Source of the DNA: Sphingopyxis macrogoltabida
Lineage (GTDB): Bacteria > Pseudomonadota > Alphaproteobacteria > Sphingomonadales > Sphingomonadaceae
Direction of reading: 5' to 3'
Assembly: GCF_001314325.1 (NCBI RefSeq)
Contig: NZ_CP009429.1
Span: 620,501-684,500, forward strand
Length of the DNA stretch: 64,000 nucleotides
In this document: positions 19,215-28,530 of the stretch, one piece after another
Layout: each line of letters opens with the position of its first letter
Position numbering within the stretch: the first letter of the stretch is position 1
The notes under the pieces: generated by a model
The model's database searches: none
What the model saw: the letters and a program-made list of their open reading frames with translations, nothing else
Told to the model about the DNA's origin: nothing
Made by a program: the position numbers and the translations under genes

Positions 19215-20861
19215 TTACAATTCCTTCGACAGCTTCTTGATGTCGATGTTCAAAATCTGGTCATTCTCCGAATAATCGACCGGGCAGTCGATCAGATGCA
19301 CGCCCGGCGTGTCGCGGGTGTGCGCGAGCAGTTCCTTCAAATGCGCGGCGCTTTCGACGCGGTGGCCCTTGGCGCCATAGCTTTCGGCATATTTGACGAA
19401 ATCGGGGTTGCCATAGGTCAGGCCCCAATCCTTGAACCCCATATTCGCCTGTTTCCAGCGGATCATGCCATAGCTGTTGTCGTTGAGGATCAGCACGGTG
19501 ATGTTGAGGCCGAGGCGCACCGCGGTCTCCATCTCCTGACTGTTCATCATGAAACCGCCGTCGCCGCAGATCGCCATCACCTTGCGCCCCGGATAGACCA
19601 TCGCCGACATCATCGCGCTCGGCAGCCCGGCGCCCATCGTCGCCAGCGCATTGTCGAGCAGCACGGTGTTGGGGCGATAGGCGGTGTAGCCCCGCGCGAA
19701 CCAGATCTTGTAGACGCCGTTGTCGAGGCAGATGATCCCGTCGTCGGGCATCGCGTCGCGGATCGACTGCACCAGATGCGGCGGAAAGATCGGGAAACGC
19801 GCATCCTCGGCGAGCGGCGCGGTATGTTCGACCTCGGCCTTGCGATAGGCGAGCAGATGGTCGAATTTCCAGCCGCCGTTGGGGACGATATCTTCCTTCA
19901 TCTGCCAGACGGCATTGGCGATATCGCCTATCACCTCGATGTCGGGGAAATAGACGGGGTCGACTTCGGCGGTCTTGGTCGAGACGTGGATGACCTTCGG
20001 CCCGCCTTGCTTCATGAAGAAGGGCGGCTTTTCGATCACGTCATGCCCCAGATTGACGATGCAATCGGACGCCTCGACCGCGCGGTGGACGAAATCGCCG
20101 GCGCTCAATGCCGCACAGCCGAGAAATTTCGGATGCCGCTCGTCGATCACGCCCTTGCCGAGCTGGGTGGTGAGGAAGGGGATGCCGGTCTTTTCGATGA
20201 ATTGCAGCAGCATGCGGCTCGTCATCGTGCGGTTCGCGCCGGCGCCGATGACGAGGACGGGCGAGGTCGCTTCCTCGAGCGCCTTCACCGCCTCGCGGAT
20301 CGACTTGACGTCGGCGGTCGGCCGGCGGCTGTGGCTGCGCTTGAGCGGCAGGCTGTCGGTATGTTCGTCGGCGATGTCCTCGGGCAGCTCGATATGCACC
20401 GCGCCCGGCTTTTCCTCCTCGGCAAGGCGAAAGGCCTCGCGCACCCGGCTCGGGATATTGTCCGACGAGGCCATCTGGTGGGTATATTTGGTGATCGGCC
20501 CCATCATCGCGACGACGTCGAGGATCTGGAAGCGGCCTTGTTTGGATTTCTTGATCGGCTTTTGCCCGGTGATCATCATCATCGGCATGCCGCCGAGCTG
20601 TGCGTAAGCCGCAGCGGTAACGAAGTTGGTCGCGCCGGGTCCGAGCGTCGCGAGGCAGACGCCGGTCTTGCCCGTATGGCGGCCATAGGTCGCGGCCATG
20701 AACCCCGCGCCCTGTTCATGGCGGGTCAGGATCAGCTTGATCTTCGTCGAGCGTGACAGGCTGTCGAGGAAATCGAGATTTTCCTCACCCGGAACGCCGA
20801 AAATATATTCGACGCCTTCTTCTTCCAGGCACTCGATGAACAGGTCGGATGCTTTTTTCAT
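19215..20861 (-). CDS. Acetolactate synthase large-subunit-like ThDP enzyme
   Basis: 548 residues of the thiamine-diphosphate decarboxylase family. The N-terminal PYR domain has FGVPGEENLDFL and the catalytic Glu49 in RHEQGAGFMA. The C-terminal PP domain has the ThDP/Mg motif GDGGFMMNSQE...LNDNSYGM. This branch (AlsS/IlvX-like) occurs without a small regulatory subunit, and none is seen here. It may condense pyruvate to acetolactate or act on another 2-oxo acid, with the adjacent aldehyde dehydrogenase handling an aldehyde product. GAGGGGG lies upstream of the ATG at 20861. C-terminal function and substrate are inferred. Confidence 0.88.
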   Translation of the reverse strand: MKKASDLFIECLEEEGVEYIFGVPGEENLDFLDSLSRSTKIKLILTRHEQGAGFMAATYGRHTGKTGVCLATLGPGATNFVTAAAYAQLGGMPMMMITGQKPIKKSKQGRFQILDVVAMMGPITKYTHQMASSDNIPSRVREAFRLAEEEKPGAVHIELPEDIADEHTDSLPLKRSHSRRPTADVKSIREAVKALEEATSPVLVIGAGANRTMTSRMLLQFIEKTGIPFLTTQLGKGVIDERHPKFLGCAALSAGDFVHRAVEASDCIVNLGHDVIEKPPFFMKQGGPKVIHVSTKTAEVDPVYFPDIEVIGDIANAVWQMKEDIVPNGGWKFDHLLAYRKAEVEHTAPLAEDARFPIFPPHLVQSIRDAMPDDGIICLDNGVYKIWFARGYTAYRPNTVLLDNALATMGAGLPSAMMSAMVYPGRKVMAICGDGGFMMNSQEMETAVRLGLNITVLILNDNSYGMIRWKQANMGFKDWGLTYGNPDFVKYAESYGAKGHRVESAAHLKELLAHTRDTPGVHLIDCPVDYSENDQILNIDIKKLSKEL

Positions 20862-21041
20862 ATGCCAGTCGCCCCCTCAGCCACGCACCACCCCGGTGCG
20901 GCCCCAAGTCATGCTGGCGACCCCTCAGCACATATGTCGTTGCAGCGGCTCTCGTCGTAGGCCGCGAGTCCCTGCTGCACCGGGAAGCGGTTGTAACGAG
21001 GGGGAAAGGGGTTGTCACCCTGCGACGCGGACCGCCTCGGG

Positions 21042-21578
21042 TCAGCGCCCGTCGAGCCAGAGATCGCGGTCGAGACGGCCCGAAACCTCCGAACCGGCAG
21101 GGATTTCGGCACTCCGCCCCGTCGCGATGAACGGGAAGGCGAGGAAAGCAACCGCCGTCGCTGCGGCATCGTCGGCGCCATGTTTGCCGCGCGCTTCCAG
21201 CATCCCGCTGACGCGCAGCGTGCCGCCGGGCAGCTCGGCATACAGCAATTGCACATCGAGCTTTCCGGACCTTCCGAAAGCGCCCCGTTTTTCGGCCCGC
21301 TGCAACTGGGCGACGACCACGGTATCGATGGGGATGACCGTTACGCCGTCGACGACGACCGGTGCTGCAACCTTCAGATAGAGAAGGTCGCCTTTGACGC
21401 TCTTCTGGCTGGAGATGCTGTTGGTAGTGACGAGGTCGATAACCGATCCGGCGGGGACAAGTAGCCGCGCTGCGGACACGGCCGGGGCGGTCTGCGTTGG
21501 CGTGCCGTGTTCCTGCCCGCTTGCGGGCAGCGCCAGCGTCAGTCCGGCGCATGCCGCCCATATGCGGAGCGGCGTCAC
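21042..21578 (-). CDS. Exported protein of unknown function, paralogue 1
   Basis: 178 residues with a signal peptide (cleavage near ASGQ). The central block LLVPAGSVIDLVTTNSISS, VDGVTVIPIDTVVVAQL and LDVQLLYAELPGGTLRVSG is a beta-rich domain also found in the adjacent gene, so the two arose by duplication. The PVVVDGVTVIPIDT pattern resembles proteins that set physical properties of envelope polymers, but I do not recognise a family. It overlaps the upstream paralogue by 4 bp and is probably translated from the same message. Confidence 0.65.
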   Translation of the reverse strand: MTPLRIWAACAGLTLALPASGQEHGTPTQTAPAVSAARLLVPAGSVIDLVTTNSISSQKSVKGDLLYLKVAAPVVVDGVTVIPIDTVVVAQLQRAEKRGAFGRSGKLDVQLLYAELPGGTLRVSGMLEARGKHGADDAAATAVAFLAFPFIATGRSAEIPAGSEVSGRLDRDLWLDGR

Positions 21579-22153
21579 AAGCCGGCCGGCAGTGCGCGCG
21601 GGAGTTCGGTGTCCTGTTCGACGAAGCCCGTCATCAGTTCGCCTGCCTTGATCTTGGCGTTATTGCCCTTGGCAAACAGGCCAAGCGGGCCAAGGGCAAG
21701 GACACCAAGCGCAGTTTCTCCGCCGCCGCCCGCGCCTTTGGCGGCGTTGGCTCCGCTGATCGGAATCTGCAGCGCGCCGCTTTCGACATACAGCAGCTTC
21801 GCTTCGAGCGACCCGGCCTTGCCGACATTGCCGCTTTTCTTCACGGTCAACACTTCGCCCCACGCCGTGGCGCCGACGGGTATGACGACGACACCATCGA
21901 TTACCACCGGCTTGTCGACGCGCAGCTTGAACCGATGGCCTGCCAGATGGGTCTTTGTCGTTACTTCTGACACGACCATGAAGTGGATCGGTGTATCGCG
22001 CCGCAATATCAGCGGCGGCACGGCTGCCATCGCGGCCGGTTCTGGGGCGACCTGTCCCGCATCGATCGCGATCGAGGTGGGTTCGGGGGCCGGCAGGATC
22101 TCTGCCGCCGAAGCAAGCCATATCGCCGCCGCCGCGGCCTGAATCGATATCAT
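21575..22153 (-). CDS. Exported protein of unknown function, paralogue 2
   Basis: 192 residues. The ATG at 22153 is chosen because AGGGGG lies just upstream and a signal peptide (MISIQAAAAAIWLASAAE) follows at once; the frame opens further upstream without similarity. The block VVIDGVVVIPVGATAWGEVL...LEAKLLYVESGALQIPISG matches paralogue 1 closely. A Gly-rich GAGGGGETALG segment and a hydrophobic ALGPLGLF stretch follow. Function unknown; envelope location inferred from the signal peptide. First gene of the two-gene operon. Confidence 0.65.
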   Translation of the reverse strand: MISIQAAAAAIWLASAAEILPAPEPTSIAIDAGQVAPEPAAMAAVPPLILRRDTPIHFMVVSEVTTKTHLAGHRFKLRVDKPVVIDGVVVIPVGATAWGEVLTVKKSGNVGKAGSLEAKLLYVESGALQIPISGANAAKGAGGGGETALGVLALGPLGLFAKGNNAKIKAGELMTGFVEQDTELPRALPAGL

Positions 22154-22273
22154 GATATCCCCCTGTAAACCCCGGGACTTAGGCCACGGACTGCCCGCTT
22201 TGCCAATAGAGATTCTGATTGACGTCCCCACGCGGCACGGCGAATTACAGCGGACTTAACGGGGGAGCAGAAA

Positions 22274-22717
22274 ATGAAACGAATCAAGATTGTTGCAGCT
22301 GTGGCTATTGCGGCCGCGGCCATTTCGACGCCGGCCATGGCGAAGAAAAAGGACGTGACTTATGTGATGGTCAACGAGGAGATGGGTGTGCCCGTTTTCC
22401 CCTATGACATCACCGACAAGCCCTACAAGATCATCGGCGTCGTGACCGCGGGGGTTCGCAAGGCGACGATATTCAGCAAGGAGCCGTCGCAGCAGAAAAT
22501 CTATAACGAGATATGGGAACGCGGCGAAAAGCTGGGCGCCGACGCCGTGATCGGCGCCAAATATGGCGACAGCCATGTGACCGCGCTGAGCTGGGGCAAT
22601 ACGAAGGCTGGCGGCGTCGCGATCAAGTTCCTGACTGCCGAAGAAATCGCCGCGGGCACAAAAGGCGATACGCTTGAGGGTTTCGACCCCGAAGCGTGGA
22701 CCGGCAAGAAGATGTAA
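22274..22717 (+). CDS. Small exported protein, possibly YbjQ-like
   Basis: 147 residues with a signal peptide (cleavage near AMA-KKK). The block FPYDITDKPYKIIGVV...EIWERGEKLGADAVIGAKYGD resembles the YbjQ (UPF0145) heavy-metal-binding-like fold, in which a conserved GADAV motif ends a helix; similarity is judged by eye. GGGGGAG precedes the ATG. A strong terminator follows. It is divergent from the tandem paralogue pair; no functional link is evident. Confidence 0.6.
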   Translation: MKRIKIVAAVAIAAAAISTPAMAKKKDVTYVMVNEEMGVPVFPYDITDKPYKIIGVVTAGVRKATIFSKEPSQQKIYNEIWERGEKLGADAVIGAKYGDSHVTALSWGNTKAGGVAIKFLTAEEIAAGTKGDTLEGFDPEAWTGKKM

Positions 22718-22742
22718 ACATCGGATATCCGGGGAAGAGGAA

Positions 22743-22771
22743 GGGGAGCGGCGATGCTGCTTCCCTTTTTT
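22743..22771 (+). terminator. Rho-independent terminator
   Basis: GGGGAGC pairs with GCTTCCC (one G-T wobble) around a 9-base loop, followed at once by six T residues. It ends the gene at 22274-22717. Confidence 0.7.
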
Positions 22772-22781
22772 CTGCGAATGC

Positions 22782-24605
22782 TCAATCGATGTCGAACAAT
22801 CCCGCGAGTTGCTCGACCATCGTCCCGCCCAATTGTTCGGCGTCCATGATCGTCACCGCGCGGCTGTAGTAGCGCGTGACATCATGCCCGATGCCGATCG
22901 CGCACAGCTCGACCGGGGAGCGGTTCTCGATCCATTCGATCACCTGACGCAGATGCTGGTCGAGATAGGCGCCATGATTTACCGACAGCGTCGAATCGTC
23001 GACCGGCGCGCCGTCCGAAATCACCATCAGGATGCGGCGTTCCTCGGGACGATTGACGATCCGGTGGTGCGCCCACATCAGCGCCTCGCCGTCGATATTT
23101 TCCTTGAGCAGCCCCTCGCGCATCATCAGCCCCAGCGACTTGCGCGCGCGGCGATAGGGTTCGTCGGCGGGCTTGTAGATGATGTGGCGAAGGTCGTTGA
23201 GGCGGCCGGGATGGGCGGGGCGCCCTGCGGCTAGCCAGTCTTCGCGGCTCTGCCCGCCTTTCCATGTCCGCGTCGTGAAGCCGAGGATTTCGGTCTTCAC
23301 GCCGCAGCGTTCGAGGGTGCGCGCGAGGATGTCGGCGCTGATCGCGGCGATGCTGATCGGCCGTCCGCGCATCGAGCCCGAATTGTCGATCAGCAGCGTG
23401 ACGACGGTGTCGCGGAAATCGGTATCGCGCTCGATCTTGTAGCTGAGCGAATGGCCGGGCGAGACGATGACGCGCGCCAGCCGCGCGGCGTCGAGCTGGC
23501 CTTCCTCCTGATCGAAATCCCACGCGCGGTTCTGCTGGGCCATCAGGCGGCGCTGGAGGCGGTTGGCGAGCTTGGTCACCGCGCCCTGCAGATGCGCCAT
23601 CTGCTGGTCGAGATAGGCGCGGAGCCGCGTCAGTTCGTCGGCGTCGCACAGTTCGGTGGCGAGGATGATCTCGTCATGCTTTTCGGTGAAGCGGACATAG
23701 TTGAAATCGGGAACGTCGGTCGGCAGGCGGTTGGGGCGCACGGGCAGCATGCCCTCGTCGCCTTCGCCGCCCATCTCGGGTTCGCCGTCGGCTTCCATTT
23801 CCTGCGCGTCGGGGTCGGTGTCGCCGTCGTCGGCCTGATCACCCGCCATTTCGGCGCGCGCGTCGACCTGGCTTTCCCCGGCGCCGCCTTCTTCGCTTTC
23901 CTGTTCCTCGGGCGATTTCTCGGCTTCGGACTGGTCCTCGTCACCGCCGTCCTCGGCGCCCTCCTCCATCGGCTCGTCGCCATAGATGAGGTCGAGGTGG
24001 CGGAGGGCGAGCTTCGCGGTCTCGGCGAACGCCGCCTGATCGTCGAGCAGCATCGACAGCGCGGTGATATCGGCGCCCGCGTCCTTGGCGATCCATTCGC
24101 GGACCAGCGACAGGCCGGTCTCGGTACCCTGCGGCGCCTGTTCGCCGGTCAGCGCCTCGCGCAGCATCAGTTCGAGCGCGCTCGACACCGGCACTTCGTC
24201 GCGGTTCTGCGCGCGGCTGATCGGGTCCGACCGCATCCGCATCGTCAGCGCCGCCGACAGATTGCCGCGCATCCCGTCCATGTGGCGCGCGCCCAGAGCT
24301 TCGATCCGTGCGCGTTCCATGGCGTCGAAAGCGGCGGCGGCAAGCGGTTCTGCCGGCCGCGCAGCGGCGTGCAGTTTCTCGCTGTGGTGCTTCATGCGCA
24401 AGGCGTAGCTGTCGGCGAAGCCGCGCGCTTCGGCGACCTGTTCGGCGGGCAGGGTGCGCGACGGGGTCGGCACCTTGATCGCCTTGCCGATCTGCGCCGG
24501 GGCGTCGGCGGTAAATCCGACCTCGACCTCGGCATCGCGGGTGACCGCGCGCGCGACGCTCGACAGCGCGGCCTTCAGATCGTCGAGGGGAGAGGAGGCA
24601 GACAT
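22782..24605 (-). CDS. cobT: Cobaltochelatase subunit CobT
   Basis: 607 residues, the usual size of CobT, which with CobS forms the AAA+/VWA motor of the aerobic CobNST cobalt chelatase acting on hydrogenobyrinic acid diamide. An acidic, Glu/Asp-rich middle (about residues 215-300) precedes a von Willebrand A domain with the MIDAS motif DNSGSMRG near residue 405. The C-terminus keeps the expected [11 protein letters not shown]...[10 protein letters not shown] block. No cobN is in the window. cobS lies 4 kb upstream on the same strand, separated by four unrelated genes, whereas the two are commonly close together. Confidence 0.93.
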   Translation of the reverse strand: MSASSPLDDLKAALSSVARAVTRDAEVEVGFTADAPAQIGKAIKVPTPSRTLPAEQVAEARGFADSYALRMKHHSEKLHAAARPAEPLAAAAFDAMERARIEALGARHMDGMRGNLSAALTMRMRSDPISRAQNRDEVPVSSALELMLREALTGEQAPQGTETGLSLVREWIAKDAGADITALSMLLDDQAAFAETAKLALRHLDLIYGDEPMEEGAEDGGDEDQSEAEKSPEEQESEEGGAGESQVDARAEMAGDQADDGDTDPDAQEMEADGEPEMGGEGDEGMLPVRPNRLPTDVPDFNYVRFTEKHDEIILATELCDADELTRLRAYLDQQMAHLQGAVTKLANRLQRRLMAQQNRAWDFDQEEGQLDAARLARVIVSPGHSLSYKIERDTDFRDTVVTLLIDNSGSMRGRPISIAAISADILARTLERCGVKTEILGFTTRTWKGGQSREDWLAAGRPAHPGRLNDLRHIIYKPADEPYRRARKSLGLMMREGLLKENIDGEALMWAHHRIVNRPEERRILMVISDGAPVDDSTLSVNHGAYLDQHLRQVIEWIENRSPVELCAIGIGHDVTRYYSRAVTIMDAEQLGGTMVEQLAGLFDID

Positions 24606-24771
24606 CGAGTCGGCTCTAACCAGCTTTGCCGCGTGAAGGAAGAGCTACTCCTTCGTCACCCCGGATCCAGGGTAACGAAGTGGGTGTAGGTCGGGCGATA
24701 GCTATGCTCGCTTGACCCGGCACCGCAAGGGTTGCATCCGGCAACCTATGGTCTCCCCCGCTATCTCTCCC

Positions 24772-25968
24772 ATGAAAAAGCCGTGGATCGTTATCCTCTG
24801 CGCCGCCTTCATCGTCACGCTGGCGATGGGCGTACGGCAGAGTTTCGGCCTGTTCCTGCCGCAGATGAGCGTCGATATCGGCATCAGCCGGTCGGACTTC
24901 GGCCTTGCGATGGCGCTCCAGAATCTGCTTTTCGGTCTTGTCCAGCCGTTCGTCGGCGCGCTCGCCGACAAGCATGGCGCCGGACGCGTCGTGCTCGCCG
25001 GGGCGCTGCTCTATGCGCTCGGACTGGTCGGGGCGGCCTTTGCGACCGATGCGATCGGGCTGCATATCAGCTTCGGAATCCTTATCGGCATGGCGCAGTC
25101 GGCGACGACGTTCGTCGTGGTGCTCGGCGCGGTCGGGCGCGTCGTTAGCCCCGAAAAGCGCAGCAGCGCTTTCGGTATGGTCACCGCAGGCGGTTCGCTC
25201 GGGCAATTCCTTGTCGTGCCGCTCGCCTCGATGCTGCTCGGCGATCTCGGCTATCACCAGACGCTGTGGATCATGGCGGGGCTGGTGGCGCTTTGCGGCC
25301 TGCTGGCCATCGGCGTTGCGGGCCGGACCGACAGCAATCCGGGTATAACCGCTGCCGTCGAACAGACGGCGCGCGAGGCACTCCGCGAAGCTGCGGTTCA
25401 CCGTGGTTATTGGCTGCTCAACGCGGGCTTCTTCGTCTGCGGTTTCCATATCGCCTTTATCGCGACGCACCTGCCCGCCTATCTCGACGACAAGGGGCTC
25501 GGCATCGAAATCGGGGCGCAGGTGCTTGCGCTCGTCGGCCTGTTCAACATCCTCGGTTCCTACGTGTTCGGGCGCGCGGGCGACCTGATGCGCCAGAAAT
25601 ATGTACTGTCGGTGCTTTACGTCGCCCGCTCGGCGGTCATTGCGCTGTTTCTATTCCTGCCGCTGACCCATTGGACCGCGCTCGCTTTCGCGGGGGCGAT
25701 GGGGTTCCTGTGGCTCGGCACCGTGCCGCTGACCAGCGGTATCGTCGGGCGCATCTTCGGCGTCCGCTATCTGTCGATGCTCTATGGCATCGTCTTCCTC
25801 AGCCATCAGGTCGGCAGCTTTTTCGGCGCGTGGATGGCGGGGCTGATCTTCGACGCCACCGGCAGCTACGATATCGCATGGGGCTTCGCGATCGCGCTCG
25901 GCCTGTTCGCCGGGATCGTCCACCTGCCGATCGCCGACGCGCCGGTCAAACGGCTGCAACCGGCATGA
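24772..25968 (+). CDS. MFS transporter
   Basis: About 398 residues from the ATG at 24772; an in-frame ATG at 24748 is possible, and neither has a clear ribosome-binding site. Twelve hydrophobic helices are visible, with the loop motif GALADKHGAGRVV between helices 2 and 3 and VVSPEKRSSAFGMVTAGGS in the first half, as in major facilitator proteins of the oxalate/formate antiporter-like and NarK-like group. Substrate unknown. Its stop overlaps the start of a micro-ORF (ATGA), implying translational coupling. Confidence 0.85.
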   Translation: MKKPWIVILCAAFIVTLAMGVRQSFGLFLPQMSVDIGISRSDFGLAMALQNLLFGLVQPFVGALADKHGAGRVVLAGALLYALGLVGAAFATDAIGLHISFGILIGMAQSATTFVVVLGAVGRVVSPEKRSSAFGMVTAGGSLGQFLVVPLASMLLGDLGYHQTLWIMAGLVALCGLLAIGVAGRTDSNPGITAAVEQTAREALREAAVHRGYWLLNAGFFVCGFHIAFIATHLPAYLDDKGLGIEIGAQVLALVGLFNILGSYVFGRAGDLMRQKYVLSVLYVARSAVIALFLFLPLTHWTALAFAGAMGFLWLGTVPLTSGIVGRIFGVRYLSMLYGIVFLSHQVGSFFGAWMAGLIFDATGSYDIAWGFAIALGLFAGIVHLPIADAPVKRLQPA

Positions 25969-26099
25969 AGCTCGCTCGGCAGGACTGGGTGGCGCTCGGC
26001 CTGTTTGCCCTGATCGCGGTCGGCGGGCTGTGGCTGTGGACCGGCGAGGGGCCGGTCGTCTGGCTCGCCGATTTCGCGGTCCTCTGCGGTTTCGGCTGA
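25965..26099 (+). CDS. 44-residue membrane micro-protein coupled to MFS gene
   Basis: Starts with an ATG that overlaps the MFS stop (ATGA at 25965-25968). It encodes a basic N-terminus, one strong hydrophobic helix (VALGLFALIAVGGLWLW) and a second shorter hydrophobic segment (VVWLADFAVLCGFG). The exact stop-start overlap supports real translation. It could be a small partner of the transporter. No family recognised. Confidence 0.55.
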   Translation: MKLARQDWVALGLFALIAVGGLWLWTGEGPVVWLADFAVLCGFG

Positions 26100-26105
26100 C
26101 CGCGC

Positions 26106-27296
26106 CTATTCGTTTTCGGAGCCGCCGGTGATGCGGTTGCAGATCAGGTCGTCTTCGGGCTTTGGGTTCCCGGGATCGGGCAGCAAGCGGAAGACATGGC
26201 CAAGCTGCGTCGCCGTCCGTTCGGGCCGCGTCCGTTTGCCTGCGACGACGTCGATGAAATCGCGGCACGCGACAGCGCTGCGCAGGAAATTGCTGTGCCC
26301 TGTCGATCCGCGCGATACGTCGGTCGTGTCGACGACGGTCATTCCCGAAATCGCGACCGGATAGCAGCGTTCGGGCAATCCCTTCGCCTTCAGATCGGCT
26401 GCCTCGAACGGGTCGAAGCAATAGGGCGAGCCGAGGCGCGGATAACCGTGCAGCGCGCGCGAGGCAGCGAGCGCCTTGTCGGCGCGCGAGACATAGACGG
26501 TGATCCGCCGGTCGCGCGCGACGCGCCGCGCCGACAACACCTCTTCCTCGATATCGCGCTCGAACGTCTCGCGGTCGATGTCGGGCGAGGCGAGGATGAT
26601 GTTCGAGATATTGCTGCTGTCGGCGCTGCTCGACGTGCGGTCGACATAGGAAATCGCGGGGATCACCAGCCGCGCGCCGAGCGAGTGCGAGACGATGACG
26701 ATTTCCTTCACCCAGCTCTGTTCGGCGAGCGACTTCAGGAAGATGCGGAAATTGCGCACGTCGTGGTACATGTTGGTTTCGTCGACGACATAGCCGAGCA
26801 CCTTGTGCTGCGATGGCCAGCTATAGGCGATAACCGGCCCGTCGAAGCCGGTCATCCGGGCGATCTGCGCGGCATCCTTCGTCGTCGTCTCGAAATTCTC
26901 GCGATAGCCATGGACATAGAGCAGGACGCGGCCTTGGCGCCGGTCGGTTTCGGCGCGCAGCGCCGCCCACCAGTCGGCGTCGGTCTGGAAGGCGAGCGGA
27001 GTCAGAAACTCCTTCTTCTTGGCGATCTCGACATCGCGTGGCGGGGCGAAACGCCCGTAACGCACCTTGTCGCCGCGATATTGCAGCAGGCGGATATCGG
27101 CAGTGCGGCAGTCGGGCAGGCGGCTCGTCGCGAAGAACAAAGGCAGCGCTTCGCCATCGACCGCGGCGCCGGGCTGCGCGGTGCAGCGGGGATCGGCGAC
27201 ATAATCGGCGTGGCGGACCTTGCCATAGTCGACCGGAGTGATGCAGCCGCCGAGCAGCAGTGCGGTCAGGATCGCAGGAAAGGGCGTCGTTCGCAT
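26106..27296 (-). CDS. DUF900-type alpha/beta hydrolase lipoprotein
   Basis: 396 residues from the ATG at 27296; a lipoprotein signal (ALLLGGC) follows. The hydrolase core has LLYVHGYRENFETT (oxyanion strand) and the nucleophile elbow VSHSLGARL, with AYSWPSQ between, as in the DUF900 family of esterase-like proteins. The C-terminal part holds SGMTVVDTTDV...TGHSNFL, supplying the catalytic His. It is probably an envelope esterase or lipase of unknown substrate. Convergent with the micro-ORF, whose stop lies only 6 bp away. Confidence 0.82.
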   Translation of the reverse strand: MRTTPFPAILTALLLGGCITPVDYGKVRHADYVADPRCTAQPGAAVDGEALPLFFATSRLPDCRTADIRLLQYRGDKVRYGRFAPPRDVEIAKKKEFLTPLAFQTDADWWAALRAETDRRQGRVLLYVHGYRENFETTTKDAAQIARMTGFDGPVIAYSWPSQHKVLGYVVDETNMYHDVRNFRIFLKSLAEQSWVKEIVIVSHSLGARLVIPAISYVDRTSSSADSSNISNIILASPDIDRETFERDIEEEVLSARRVARDRRITVYVSRADKALAASRALHGYPRLGSPYCFDPFEAADLKAKGLPERCYPVAISGMTVVDTTDVSRGSTGHSNFLRSAVACRDFIDVVAGKRTRPERTATQLGHVFRLLPDPGNPKPEDDLICNRITGGSENE

Positions 27297-27452
27297 GGCG
27301 GCTTCCATCTTCGGTCCGGCGCGTCGCGCGATGCTGGCAGGAGAACATCGCCTTTGGAAGGCGAAAACGGCAGCGTCAAGGAGTATTGATCGAATAACAC
27401 ACTTCGCTTATCGAGAGACCGCAGGCGCCGTGCAGACGCCGGTTTGGGGGAG

Positions 27453-28526
27453 ATGTCCGTGTCGCTGTTCGCCGCCCTGCTGCTGGTCACCGCCGCCAGC
27501 CCGCCGCTGCCCTATGAACCGGCTTTCGACCCTCGCGACCTCAAGGCGGGGGTGGCGGGGGAGGTCGGCGAAGCGCTCGTCCTCGGCACCCCGCATCTTT
27601 CGGGCCTGCCCGACAGCTTCGCTCCCGAAAGCCTCGAGCCGCTGCTGGCGCGGCTCGCGGCGTGGAAGCCGGGGATCATCGCGGTCGAGGGATTGTCGGG
27701 CCGCGATTGCGAGCTGCTTATGCGCTACAAGCCGCTCTATCCGGGGGCATCGGACTATTGCTGGGATCCCGCGCCCGCGCAGAAGGTGATCGGTCTCGAT
27801 ATGGTGGCAGCAACGGTGGAGGCGGAGCGCCTGCTGGCCGCCTGGCCCGCACAGCCCGCGCCGGGCGACCGCCGTCGCCTTGCGGGACTGTTTCTCGCCG
27901 GCGGCGAACCGGCCTCTGCGCTTGTCCAGTGGCTGCGGCTTCCCGCAGACGAACGCCGCGCGGGCGATGGCCTCGACGACACGCTCGTCGCGGCGCTCGA
28001 AAAGCTGCGGACGCGCCGTAACGAGAATTTTCTCCTCGGGTCGGTGCTCGCCGCCCGGCTGGGGTTGGAGCGCGTCTACGCGGCCGACTACCACAGCGCC
28101 GACGCGACGACGGCGTCGCTCGACAAAGATCCGGGCTATGCGGCGGCGATGCAGCGTATCTGGGAAACGCCGCAGCTCAAGGACCGGATCGCCGCCGAAA
28201 AGGCGCTGGAGGCAAAGCTCGATGGCGACGGGGTGATGGCGCTCTATCGCTTCTATAATCGCCCTTCGACGATGCGCCTCGCCTTCGACACCGATTTCGG
28301 TCCCGCGCTCGCCGATGCCACGCCGCAAAACTATGGACGCCGCTACACCGGCTGGTGGGAGGTGCGGAACCTGCGCATGGTCGCCAATGTCCGCGCCGCG
28401 ATGGCGGAGCGGCCGGGGACGCGCACGCTCGCGATCGTGGGTGCGTCGCACAAGGGCTATTTCGAGGCCTATCTCGCCATGATGCACGACGTCCGGCTGG
28501 TCGACGCCGAGACCCTATTGAAGTGA
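27453..28526 (+). CDS. DUF5694-family protein
   Basis: About 357 residues. The ATG at 27453 abuts GGGGGAG; an in-frame GTG at 27459 has better spacing (six bases) and may be used instead. A short signal-like N-terminus is followed by EALVLGTPHLSGLP, IIAVEGLSGRDCE and a C-terminal RTLAIVGASHKGYFEAYLA, the scattered motifs of DUF5694, which resembles the TraB/GumN-like fold. Biochemical role unknown. It runs opposite to cobS and ends 4 bp from the cobS stop. Confidence 0.75.
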   Translation: MSVSLFAALLLVTAASPPLPYEPAFDPRDLKAGVAGEVGEALVLGTPHLSGLPDSFAPESLEPLLARLAAWKPGIIAVEGLSGRDCELLMRYKPLYPGASDYCWDPAPAQKVIGLDMVAATVEAERLLAAWPAQPAPGDRRRLAGLFLAGGEPASALVQWLRLPADERRAGDGLDDTLVAALEKLRTRRNENFLLGSVLAARLGLERVYAADYHSADATTASLDKDPGYAAAMQRIWETPQLKDRIAAEKALEAKLDGDGVMALYRFYNRPSTMRLAFDTDFGPALADATPQNYGRRYTGWWEVRNLRMVANVRAAMAERPGTRTLAIVGASHKGYFEAYLAMMHDVRLVDAETLLK

Positions 28527-28530
28527 CCGG

